From assembly GCF_016464385.1 (NCBI RefSeq), contig NZ_JADMLH010000011.1, positions 245,312 to 309,311 on the forward strand: a DNA stretch of 64,000 bases. The letters run 5' to 3'. The stretch is from Nucisporomicrobium flavum. GTDB taxonomy: Bacteria > Actinomycetota > Actinomycetes > Mycobacteriales > Micromonosporaceae. Under the pieces are notes generated by a model that did no database searches, had not been told where the DNA came from, and saw only the letters and a program-made list of their open reading frames with translations. Position numbers and translations under genes: made by a program. This document shows positions 26,581 to 34,635 of the stretch, piece by piece (the stretch's first letter is position 1; each line of letters opens with the position of its first letter).

Positions 26581-28098
26581 ATGCAGTTTCAGTTTCCGCC
26601 GCGCTCGACGCGCGGTGCGGTACTCGGGTTCGCCTGGTCCCAGATCGCCTTGGTGATGGCTGGAGTTATCGCCGCCGTGGTGGCCCTTAACCTGCTGGTC
26701 GCCGGACATCGCGGCGCCGCGATCGCCGCGTTAGTCGCGTGCGTTCTGCTGGTCACGCTGGGACTGCTGCGTTTCAAGGGGCGGCGGGTCACGGAGTGGG
26801 CTCCGGTGGTGGCCGGGGCGCTGCTGCAACGCCAGACGGGGCAGAACGAGTACCGCGGCGGCCCTTACGCGCCGAACGGTGTGCAGCGGTGGATGGACCT
26901 GCCGGGACCGGCCGCCGCCTACGTGTGGCTGCCCGCAACCGCCGTGGACGGCACCACCCAGATCGGGCTGCTGCGCCATCGCCGGGAGAAGACGGTGACC
27001 GCAGCGTTGGTCTGCTACGGCGCCAACCTGATCCTGGCCGACCGTGACGTGCAAGCGCAGCGGCTGACCGACTGGGCCCAGCTGCTCAACATCCTCGGCA
27101 GCGAGTACGCCGACGCGGGGATGATCCGCTGGTCGGTGACGTCTCGTGCCGTGCCGGACACCGGCAACGCCGCCCAGCGGTTCCTGGTCAACAGGGCCGT
27201 CGACACCAGCAGCGCGGCGTACCGGTCGTTGGCGCAGCTGACCGCTGCGGCAGCACCAGCGGCGCAACGCCACGAGATCTACCTGTCGGTGGTGTTCGAC
27301 ATCGCCCGGCTGTCCGGAGAGATCGCCCAGGCTGGAGGAACGGACGCGGCGATCGCCGCGGTCGTTCTGGACCGGCTGACCGGCATCGAGTCCGCCGTAG
27401 TCGAAGCCGGGATCACCACCGGCGGCTGGCTGTCTCCGCGCGCTTACGCCGCCATCATCCGCACCCAGTTCGACCCCGACGATCAAGAAGTCGTCGACCT
27501 GCGCGCCAGTACCGCCCCCACCGAAAACGGTTCAACTGCGGCGGGAGTCGAGCCGCGACTGGCCGGACCGGTCGCCGCCCGCACGGTGGGCTGGAACACC
27601 TACCAGCACGACTCGGCGTTCTCCCGCACGCTGTGGGTGGCGCAAATGCCGCGGCAACTGGTCACCGCGACGTGGCTGAGCCCGCTCTACATGCGTACCA
27701 CCTGTCGCCGCACCGTCACCCTGGTCGCGCAGCCGGTCCCGGCGGCGGTGGCGCAGCTGGCCACCCGCCGGGAGAAAGTGTCCCGCGCCGGCGACGAGGT
27801 CACCAAACGCAGATTGCGCCTGGTTAGAACGGCTCGGGAGGATGACGAGGCCCGCGCGGTCGAGCAGATCGACCGTGAGCAGGCCGCGGGGCACGTGCGC
27901 TACCGGTACGCGCTGCTGGTCACCGTTACCGCCCCCACCATGCCCGACCTCGACCGCGACGTCCGCTCGGTGAAACGGATCCTGTCGCGCACTGGGTGCG
28001 AGGCCATCGTCCTGGCCGGGGAACAGGACCAGGCGTTCGCCGCCGGGGCGCTGCCCTTGGCCCGCGGGTTGAAGCCCGCCCGGGGGTGGTCCGCGTGA
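26581..28098 (+). CDS. SCO6880-like T4SS protein (PrgI/VirB3-like plus VirB4 N-domain-like)
   Basis: ATG 26581; 505 residues. Two membrane helices occur at ~17-40 and ~45-62, as in PrgI/VirB3-like proteins. A long cytoplasmic domain follows (RRKTVTAALVCYGANLILADRDVQAQRLTDWAQLLNIL, and later VARTVGWNTYQHDSAFSRTLWV) that resembles the non-ATPase N-terminal domain of VirB4. This is the SCO6880 family of actinomycete mobile elements, always next to a VirB4 ATPase that lacks that domain. The downstream VirB4 start overlaps its stop by 4 bp, consistent with a split VirB3/VirB4 assembly at the membrane. Confidence 0.85.
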   Translation: MQFQFPPRSTRGAVLGFAWSQIALVMAGVIAAVVALNLLVAGHRGAAIAALVACVLLVTLGLLRFKGRRVTEWAPVVAGALLQRQTGQNEYRGGPYAPNGVQRWMDLPGPAAAYVWLPATAVDGTTQIGLLRHRREKTVTAALVCYGANLILADRDVQAQRLTDWAQLLNILGSEYADAGMIRWSVTSRAVPDTGNAAQRFLVNRAVDTSSAAYRSLAQLTAAAAPAAQRHEIYLSVVFDIARLSGEIAQAGGTDAAIAAVVLDRLTGIESAVVEAGITTGGWLSPRAYAAIIRTQFDPDDQEVVDLRASTAPTENGSTAAGVEPRLAGPVAARTVGWNTYQHDSAFSRTLWVAQMPRQLVTATWLSPLYMRTTCRRTVTLVAQPVPAAVAQLATRREKVSRAGDEVTKRRLRLVRTAREDDEARAVEQIDREQAAGHVRYRYALLVTVTAPTMPDLDRDVRSVKRILSRTGCEAIVLAGEQDQAFAAGALPLARGLKPARGWSA

Positions 28099-29663
28099 GC
28101 CGCCGTATTCTGCGCCGTGAGGGATCCCTGGCGGATCGCATCGAGCAGCGAGCCGCCGCGCGCGACCTCGCCCGGGCGCAGGCCGCGTTGGAGGGGGAAC
28201 AGCGCACGCTGGCGCGGCAAGAGGACCGGCTGCTCGGCCCGGTGCCGGTCGGCCGGCGCGGCGCCTACGGCCGGGCGGCCGGGCGGGTGTTCTGGCAGAT
28301 GCAACTGCCGCCGCTGACCACTACCTCCGCCCAGCTCTGCTCGGTGTACCCGTTCGTGTCCGACCCGGGTCTTCCGGTTGACGGACCACTGATCGGCTTG
28401 GAGGTCTACAGCAAGTCGGCGTTCACCTTCTCCCTGCACGAGCTGTACCGCGCGAAAATCATCACCGCTCCCAACATGGTCGTCACCGGCGAGATCGGCA
28501 GCGCGAAGTCGTCGCTGCTGAAAACCCTGGCGTTCCGCGGGATCCCGTTCGGGACCCGGTTCTACGGCACCGACTACAAGGGTGAATACGAACAGCTCGC
28601 CGCAGCCGCTGGCATCACACCGGTCCGGATCGGCCCAGGCTTGGGCGTCATCATGAATCCCCTCGCCGGAATCCGCCGCTACCCGCAGCAAACCGAGGCC
28701 CAGTGGCGGCAGTTGCAGCGCTCGCGCCGGCTGCTACTGCTCGAAGGACTCCTGGAGATCCAGCTCGGCGGGCCGCTGCAGGAAGCCGAGCGCTCGCTGG
28801 TGGAGTTCGCCGTCGATGCGGTAACTCGCGAGCACGACGCTTCCGCAGATCGAATGGCAATCCCCACGCTGAGCGTGGTCCTCGCCGCCATGGGCCACCC
28901 TGAGTTGTGGGTGCACCGTCTCGACGGGCTGCATTACCCCGTCACCGTGTTCGTCGATGATTCCAGGCGCGTGCGTCTGGCCCTCGAGCGCTTGATCAGT
29001 GGAGCGCTGGGTGGGGTGTTCGACGGCCCGGTCGAATCCAACGCCCGCCTGGACTTCACCCAGCCCGGGGCGATCCTCGATCTGCGCACGATCCGCGCCA
29101 GCGATCAGATGACCGCGATGGCGATGACCTGCGCCCAGTCCTGGCTGGAGACGGAGCTCTCAGCGCCAGACGCCCCGCCGCGGGTCTGCTTCTACGACGA
29201 GTTCGCGCTCATCGCCCGCCACCTGCCGCTGATCCGCCGCATGCGCGAACAGTTAAAACTGGCTCGGGCGCTGGGTATCGCCAACATCTTGGCATTCCAT
29301 CGCTTCTCCGATCTGGCGGCGTCCGGCTCGGCCGACTCCGAACAGGTTCGCATCGCCCGGGGCCTGATCGAGGACTCCGGCGTACGGGTCACCTACCGCC
29401 AAGCCACCGGCAGCCTGGAACAGGCCCGCGAGTTCCTCGGCACCTCCGACGTCGAAACCGACCTGATGCGCTACCTGCGCCAAGGCGTCGCGCTGTGGAA
29501 GATCGGCACCCGCTCCTTCGTCGTCAAACACCAGCTCAGCCGGGTTGAGACGGCGATGGTGCACACCGACAGCCGCATGGAAACCGATGAACTGGCCGCA
29601 CCGGTCGACGACGCCGACTACGACGCCCGGCTGGCCGCCGCCACCGACGGAACGGCCGCGTGA
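28095..29663 (+). CDS. VirB4/TraC-like ATPase
   Basis: GTG 28095 overlaps the SCO6880-like stop; 522 residues. A basic, coiled N-terminus (~1-45) leads into a RecA-like domain with Walker A TGEIGSAKSSLLKTL (residues 131-145) and Walker B VCFYDEFAL near 362-370, then LARALGIANILAFHRFSDLAA and a C-terminal HTDS/acidic tail. It lacks the usual VirB4 N-terminal domain, which the upstream SCO6880-like protein probably supplies. It is a hexameric inner-membrane motor energising assembly of the transfer channel. It overlaps the coupling-protein gene by 1 bp (TGATG). Confidence 0.9.
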   Translation: MSRRILRREGSLADRIEQRAAARDLARAQAALEGEQRTLARQEDRLLGPVPVGRRGAYGRAAGRVFWQMQLPPLTTTSAQLCSVYPFVSDPGLPVDGPLIGLEVYSKSAFTFSLHELYRAKIITAPNMVVTGEIGSAKSSLLKTLAFRGIPFGTRFYGTDYKGEYEQLAAAAGITPVRIGPGLGVIMNPLAGIRRYPQQTEAQWRQLQRSRRLLLLEGLLEIQLGGPLQEAERSLVEFAVDAVTREHDASADRMAIPTLSVVLAAMGHPELWVHRLDGLHYPVTVFVDDSRRVRLALERLISGALGGVFDGPVESNARLDFTQPGAILDLRTIRASDQMTAMAMTCAQSWLETELSAPDAPPRVCFYDEFALIARHLPLIRRMREQLKLARALGIANILAFHRFSDLAASGSADSEQVRIARGLIEDSGVRVTYRQATGSLEQAREFLGTSDVETDLMRYLRQGVALWKIGTRSFVVKHQLSRVETAMVHTDSRMETDELAAPVDDADYDARLAAATDGTAA

Positions 29664-31519
29664 TGGCCCGCCCACCGCTGTCCTCACCCGGACACCGCCC
29701 CCCACGGCAGGGCCGGGCCCGCGCCGACATCCTCGGCCGGCTCATGCTGCTCGTGCTGTTCACGGTCGTCGCCGTGGTCGGCCTGGTGTCACTGTGGACG
29801 GCCGGTCAGCTATCCGCCCTGCTGGCCCACCACCGTTGGACGGACACCACGATCGGCCAGATGCCCGGGATCGTCGTGCGCCTGACCGCGCACTCGAGCC
29901 ATCCCGCCGACGCGTGGCCGGCAACGGCCCGCCACGTGATCGGGGGCCCGTGGCTGCTGTATCCGCTGTGGGCGCTCACGTTCTTCGGCATCCTCGCCGG
30001 GATCGGCGCCCCAGCCCTGCACCTAGCCAAGACCCGGCGGCGCCGCAGCGGCTTCGCCACCCACAGCGATCTGCACAGGACACTGACCGCCGACGCAGTC
30101 CGCAGACGGGTCGACGTCGTGCGTCCCGGCCTGACGATCGTCGACACCGACGACCAGCTCACCCGCGCGGCGAAGACGGCCCGGCGCCGTGACCCCCTCG
30201 AGGTCGCCCGATTCCTGGGCAACGACGCCACCAGCGGCCGGCCGCTGTACCTGGCCAACGAATACACCCTGCTCGCCGCTGCGGTGCCGCGTTTCGGCAA
30301 CAAAACCACCCGGTATGTGATCCCGGCAGTGGCCGATGCCCGTGGCGCGGTCATCACCACCTCCACCCGTCTGGACGTCGCCGAGATCACCTACGACCGC
30401 CGGGCCGCGATCGGTCCCACCCACATCTTCGAACCGCAAGGCGAGATCCGCGGCGTGCCCCGCATGGCGTGGTCGCCGATCGAAGGCGCCGACGACCAGA
30501 TCGTCGCCATGCTCAGAGCCAACGGCTTCGCGGCCGGCTCGGGCATCGGCGACGAGAGCGTGGAGAACGGCAAGTGGTTCCGCGACCAGGCCGCCACCAT
30601 CCTGCGCGGGCTGCTGCACGCCGCCGCTCTTGACGAGCACGCCACCATGCTCGACGTCCTGGCTTGGTCGCAGAACCCGGCGAACTCCCGGCCGGAACGG
30701 ATTCTGCGCGCGCACGGCGTCGACGCCTGGGCCGACCGGCTGGCCCGGCACCGCGAGACCAGCGGCCGGGCCCGCGACACCATCCAAACTGTTGTCGCTG
30801 GCGCCCTGGATGCGTTCAACGATCCCCGCGTGCTGACCGCCTGCTCGCCGCCGCGCGGGACGCAGTTCAAGCCCGTCGACTGGCTGCGCGAGTCCGGCAC
30901 CATCTACCTGGTCGGCACCCGCGACGCTCAAGCCCTGATCGCACCGCTGCTGGCCGCTCTGAGCGAGGACATCCTCTACCAGGCCAAACGCCTCGCCCTG
31001 ACCGCGCCAGGCGGGCGCATCGAACCGCCCCTGCACCTCATCCTCGACGAGATCACCAACATCGCGCCCCTGCCGTCGCTACCGAGCTACATGAGCGAGG
31101 GCGGCGGTTCTGGAGTGCGCCTTGATCTTTTCGCCCAGAACGAACACCAGGTTCGCGAACGATGGGGCGACAAAGGCGGCCGAGCCATTATCGCCGCCGC
31201 CAACGCCCGCATGATCATCGGAGGGAGTAACGACCTCAACGCCCTACGCGATGCGCAAGCGTTGGCCGGACAGGTCACTGACATCACCTCCAGCCACTCC
31301 TGGGGCGGCGGCCGGGCCTCGGTCAACGAGAGCACCCGCCGGGAGAACCTCCTGGATCTGGCCGACCTGCGCACTCTGCCTGAGGGCCGCGCGCTCGCCC
31401 TGGTCGGCAACCTCCCACCGGTCGAACTCGCCGTACCGGCGTGGTGGGAACGCCCCGACGCCGGCGAGCTGACCGCCGGCCGCGATGCCTTCCGCAAACG
31501 ACTCGCCGAGGCAGCCTGA
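29663..31519 (+). CDS. Type IV coupling protein (VirD4/TraG/TraD family)
   Basis: ATG 29663 overlaps the VirB4 stop; 618 residues. N-terminal membrane helices lie at ~26-48 and ~94-117, with an extracytoplasmic loop between. The Walker A position (~207-218) reads AVPRFGNKTTRYV, a deviant form of the usual GxGKT. Walker B with the TraG signature is LHLILDEITNIAPLPSLPSYM around residue 455, followed by LFAQNEHQVRERWG. Coupling proteins recruit the relaxase-DNA complex to the T4SS and pump T-DNA. It is the last large component of the operon before the accessory genes. Confidence 0.92.
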   Translation: MARPPLSSPGHRPPRQGRARADILGRLMLLVLFTVVAVVGLVSLWTAGQLSALLAHHRWTDTTIGQMPGIVVRLTAHSSHPADAWPATARHVIGGPWLLYPLWALTFFGILAGIGAPALHLAKTRRRRSGFATHSDLHRTLTADAVRRRVDVVRPGLTIVDTDDQLTRAAKTARRRDPLEVARFLGNDATSGRPLYLANEYTLLAAAVPRFGNKTTRYVIPAVADARGAVITTSTRLDVAEITYDRRAAIGPTHIFEPQGEIRGVPRMAWSPIEGADDQIVAMLRANGFAAGSGIGDESVENGKWFRDQAATILRGLLHAAALDEHATMLDVLAWSQNPANSRPERILRAHGVDAWADRLARHRETSGRARDTIQTVVAGALDAFNDPRVLTACSPPRGTQFKPVDWLRESGTIYLVGTRDAQALIAPLLAALSEDILYQAKRLALTAPGGRIEPPLHLILDEITNIAPLPSLPSYMSEGGGSGVRLDLFAQNEHQVRERWGDKGGRAIIAAANARMIIGGSNDLNALRDAQALAGQVTDITSSHSWGGGRASVNESTRRENLLDLADLRTLPEGRALALVGNLPPVELAVPAWWERPDAGELTAGRDAFRKRLAEAA

Positions 31520-32133
31520 TGGACGCCTTCGACTTCCAACTCCCCGACGACTCGCCCGCGGACATGGTCGCGATTGCTGAGCTCGCTGCCACCGTGGCCC
31601 GGCTCACCGAGGCCGTCGACAACCTGCACCAGCAATACCTCACACTGGCCGACACTGTTGCCCACGGCCAGAACGCCGGACCGCGCAGGGCCCCGCCGAG
31701 CGTGCCGTGGCCGCTGCGCTGGGCCGAGCTTGACCGCGACGGCGCCGCGCAGGTGTGGGCGTGGCTAATCGACTGGGTCGGGTGGGCCGTCGACCGTTAC
31801 CAGCTGGTCGAAGAGATCCCGGCCTGCTGGTACCAGCATCCGCCGCTGATCGAGGAATTGTCCGCGCTCGCTGCCGCCTGGCACACCGCCTACGACGACG
31901 CCGCACCGGCGGACGGGCCGCTGCTGTGGCACGAGCGCTTCGCCCGTGCCCGCCTGCGGTTGCGCGACTGGGACGACTACACCCGCTGCCGCAATGGCAC
32001 CCACAACGACCGGCACCTCGACCTTGACTGGCCCGACGCGTGGCGCGAGGCCGCTGTCCTGGTCGCTGACGCCGACCTCACCAATCGGTCATCCGCAGAG
32101 CCGGCCGGCAGCCCGCAGGAGGCGACGTCATGA
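31519..32133 (+). CDS. DUF4913-like protein of the transfer operon
   Basis: ATG 31519 overlaps the coupling-protein stop; 204 residues. The N-terminus (AELAATVARLTEAVDNLHQQYLTLA) is a short coiled coil. The body WLIDWVGWAVDRYQLVEEIPACWYQHPPLIEELSALAAAW matches DUF4913, a family found almost only in actinomycete conjugative elements. No enzyme motif is visible. A structural or accessory role with the coupling protein is inferred from position. It overlaps the next gene by 4 bp (ATGA). Confidence 0.75.
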   Translation: MDAFDFQLPDDSPADMVAIAELAATVARLTEAVDNLHQQYLTLADTVAHGQNAGPRRAPPSVPWPLRWAELDRDGAAQVWAWLIDWVGWAVDRYQLVEEIPACWYQHPPLIEELSALAAAWHTAYDDAAPADGPLLWHERFARARLRLRDWDDYTRCRNGTHNDRHLDLDWPDAWREAAVLVADADLTNRSSAEPAGSPQEATS

Positions 32134-32438
32134 CTATGCCCGCCGAAGTCACCTCGGACGCCGCCTGGGACCGCCTCACCACCGTCTTGCGGGCCATGTA
32201 CCGCGACGTCGATGACCTCTACCAGCGCATCAGCGAACCCGAAGCCGACGAGGAAACACCGCAGCCAGAGGAGACCGCACCCGTGAGCGACCTGGACGCC
32301 CAATACGAAATCGACGCTGCCGACCGTGCGGCCGAATACGCCGACGTGGAACGCGAACGCCTCGACGCCGAAACCGACGGCCGCCTCGACGGCGACTACG
32401 ACATCGACGCCTACGACGAACCGGGCCTGGAGGACTGA
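32130..32438 (+). CDS. Small acidic hypothetical protein
   Basis: 102 residues, very acidic, with many Asp/Glu/Ala in the second half (YEIDAADRAAEYADVERERLDAETDGRLDG). The ATGA overlap with DUF4913 and 1-bp overlap with the next gene place it in the transfer operon. No family recognised. It could be a chaperone-like or DNA-mimicking accessory, but that is guesswork. Confidence 0.6.
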   Translation: MTMPAEVTSDAAWDRLTTVLRAMYRDVDDLYQRISEPEADEETPQPEETAPVSDLDAQYEIDAADRAAEYADVERERLDAETDGRLDGDYDIDAYDEPGLED

Positions 32439-32719
32439 TGTCCGCCCACACCACCCCCGGTCGCGACTCCAACATCGGCCATGACACGGCCGCCGACCGC
32501 TCGGCCGGGGAAAACTTCCTGGCTTATCTCGACATCCTTCGCGCCCTCGACGAGCAAGGCGCGGGCGTCAACAGTGCACTGCTCGAGGCGCACACCGCTA
32601 CGACCGTCGAGCAACGCCGTACTGCGCTGACCCGCCTTCACGCCCGGTTACGCAATATGGCCGCCACCGCCAACGACGCTCTCGGCAACTGGCCCGACCC
32701 TGGTGATGTACCGGCATGA
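32438..32719 (+). CDS. Small helical hypothetical protein
   Basis: 93 residues with helix-forming segments (NFLAYLDILRALDEQGAGVNSALLEAHTATTVEQRRTALTRLHARL). It overlaps the preceding stop by 1 bp and the following lipoprotein start by 4 bp, so it is certainly within the operon. No recognised family or motif. Confidence 0.6.
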   Translation: MSAHTTPGRDSNIGHDTAADRSAGENFLAYLDILRALDEQGAGVNSALLEAHTATTVEQRRTALTRLHARLRNMAATANDALGNWPDPGDVPA

Positions 32720-33163
32720 GCAGCCGTAGGTGGGCCGCCGTCTGCGGCCTTGCCCTGGCCGTGACGGCGGGATGCAGTCCGGCCGGCGGCCTCCCTACGA
32801 CGGCCGAGCGAGCCGTCGCCAGCAGCGGTCACCCTCCAGCCGTCAGCGGACCACGTCGTAACGCCGCGTTGCTCGCGGCCCTGACCTACATCCGGTTGTG
32901 GGCCAGACCCACGCTGGGCCGCACGGCCTGGTACACCGGCGTGCAGCCGATGGTCACGCCGGCTTACGCTCAGCTACTCGCCGACACCAACCCGGCGCAC
33001 ATCCCCGCCCATGCCGCGACCGGCAGCCCACGCCTGGTATCGATTGGGCACGGCCGTGGTGGTCGCCGACGTACCGACCGACGCAGGACTCATCCGCGTC
33101 ACCGTCGCCACCACCGGCGGCCGGTGGCTGATCGACAACGCCGCTGCGGCGCCCACACCATGA
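32716..33163 (+). pseudogene. Transfer-operon lipoprotein with an apparent frameshift
   Basis: ATG 32716 (ATGA overlap). The signal peptide ends in a lipobox, LALAVTAGCSP. The protein-like sequence (LRPT-type AWYTGVQPMVTPAYAQLLAD) continues in this frame to about 33045 (SPRLVSIG). It then resumes one frame over as TAVVVADVPTDAGLIRVTVATTGGRWLID and ends at TGA 33161-33163. Removing one G near 33045-33048 restores about 148 residues. The continuation in frame 1 is Arg-rich nonsense. Either a recent inactivating indel or a sequencing error; the restored stop overlaps the next small ORF by 4 bp, which supports the restored reading. It would be a membrane-anchored T4SS accessory. Confidence 0.75.
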
Positions 33164-33255
33164 CGCAGCCAACCCTTCTGACTGAGACGAGCGGGCGTGA
33201 CACGGGCGCCGCGCCAGTGAGCCACGCCGCCTTCCTGCACCGGCGGCGGCTATGA
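33160..33255 (+). CDS. 31-residue ORF between lipoprotein and VirB1-like genes
   Basis: ATG 33160 overlaps the restored lipoprotein stop (ATGA), and its own TGA at 33253-33255 overlaps the ATG of the VirB1-like gene. The peptide is polar and Arg-rich at its end. It may be a coupling ORF rather than a functional protein. Confidence 0.35.
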   Translation: MTQPTLLTETSGRDTGAAPVSHAAFLHRRRL

Positions 33256-34247
33256 CCACCCGCGCCCTCGCCCTGGTAGTGGGCGCCTTCCTGCTCGTCG
33301 GCTGCTGCCTCGCCGCGCCGCTGCTAGTGCTGACCACCGTCAACGACGAATGCGCCCTCACGCCCGCCGTGTCGACATCCAGCAGCCAGCCCAATGCGGG
33401 AGAGTGGGACGCCGAGCAACTGGCGAACGCCCGCACGATCGTCAGCGTCGGCGCCGAACGGCGCATACCGGCCCGTGGTCAGATCATCGCGCTTGCGACC
33501 GCCATGCAGGAGTCCGGCCTGCATAACATCGCCGGCGGTGACCGCGATTCCATCGGTCTGTTCCAGCAACGCCCCAGCCAGGGTTGGGGCACCCCGGCTC
33601 AGATCCGTAACCCCGTCTACGCCGCTGGCAAGTTCTACGACAAACTCGCCACCATCCGCGGCTGGCGAACCATGCCGCTCACCGACGCCGCGCAAGCCGT
33701 CCAAGGCTCCGCCTACCCCAACGCCTACGCAAAGTGGGAAGACGACGCCACCACGCTCGGACAACAGCTCGGAGCAGGCCCCGGCAGCACGCCGGACTGC
33801 TCGACCGCCACAGCCGCGATGGCAGACCCGGTCGCTCGCAACCCCGACGGCTCATGGCCGGAAGAGCCCTGCAGCATCCGACCCGATCCAACCACCGGCT
33901 CCGGCTGCCTGACGCCACGGACGTTGCACCTCGTGCAACAGGCCAAAGCAGCCGGCTTCCCGAAACCGCGCTGCTACCGCGTCGACGATCACGGCGAGCA
34001 CCCCAAGGGCCGCGCCTGCGACTTCATGATGACCCCCGGCGGCGAAGCGTCCGGAGCCCCGAAAGCCCGCGGCGACGCGATGGCCGCATGGGCCGTCGCC
34101 AACGCCGATCGCCTCGGCATCAAGTACGTCATCTGGTTTCGCCGCATCTGGACCCGCTCCGAGGGTTGGTACGCCTACGACAACCCCGTCGGCAATGACG
34201 ACGCCTACGGATGGCACACGAACCACGTCCACATCAGCGTCGAGTGA
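33252..34247 (+). CDS. VirB1-like lysozyme-fold hydrolase with C-terminal peptidase-like domain
   Basis: ATG 33252; 331 residues. A signal/anchor helix (~4-30) is followed by a lysozyme-like domain (~50-155) with the catalytic Glu in ATAMQESGLHNIAGGDRDSIGLFQQRPSQGWG. A second domain (~205-331) contains GRACDFMMTPGG and ends with WHTNHVHISVE, a His/Asp pattern like DD-peptidase or ARB_07466-type C-terminal domains. It would open peptidoglycan locally for the transfer apparatus. It is the last gene of the transfer operon and is followed by a ~390-bp gap. Confidence 0.85.
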   Translation: MTTRALALVVGAFLLVGCCLAAPLLVLTTVNDECALTPAVSTSSSQPNAGEWDAEQLANARTIVSVGAERRIPARGQIIALATAMQESGLHNIAGGDRDSIGLFQQRPSQGWGTPAQIRNPVYAAGKFYDKLATIRGWRTMPLTDAAQAVQGSAYPNAYAKWEDDATTLGQQLGAGPGSTPDCSTATAAMADPVARNPDGSWPEEPCSIRPDPTTGSGCLTPRTLHLVQQAKAAGFPKPRCYRVDDHGEHPKGRACDFMMTPGGEASGAPKARGDAMAAWAVANADRLGIKYVIWFRRIWTRSEGWYAYDNPVGNDDAYGWHTNHVHISVE

Positions 34248-34635
34248 AAAGATTGAAAGTTTCATCTGATGGTAGTTTCGCACTGTTGGCCAACGGCCGA
34301 CGAAGCTGTCACCAGCGGGAACTCTGTCCGCAAGGAGACCTTACCGTTATGGCCGTGGTCGATGGATCATCCGGGTGGCTACCTAGTACTCTTTCATTAG
34401 AAGAACGATTCGTTCTCCAGATGAAGGGCGTCGTGGGTGGCTGTTCGCGTTGTCGATATTCCAAGCGCCGCGCACAGCCACATTACTCGAACACGTGTAC
34501 TGAGGGGATCTCAGCGAGAGGGATAAGCGAGCCCTGATCGACACGGGCATGCCGGGACAGGGCGGACGGTACTGGATATAGGCGCTCTGCCGGAGACGAC
34601 GCGCGTTCCGTGTCCCTCACAGGATCAGTTGCAGA
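34248..34635. other. Gap between convergent transfer operon and NACHT gene
   Basis: No gene. It contains the palindrome AGAACG-ATT-CGTTCT (34402-34416) in an AT-richer stretch. No U-tract terminator could be identified for either convergent unit, although both must end here. Confidence 0.5.

Noticed and set aside
32716..33255. A single 179-aa protein
   Set aside because: After ~33045 the frame turns into Arg-rich nonsense while the family-like sequence continues one frame over; the tail is a separate small ORF.
34402..34416. SOS/LexA box
   Set aside because: AGAACGATTCGTTCT has a GAAC-N5-GTTC spacing, whereas the actinobacterial SOS box needs N4, and no SOS gene is adjacent.
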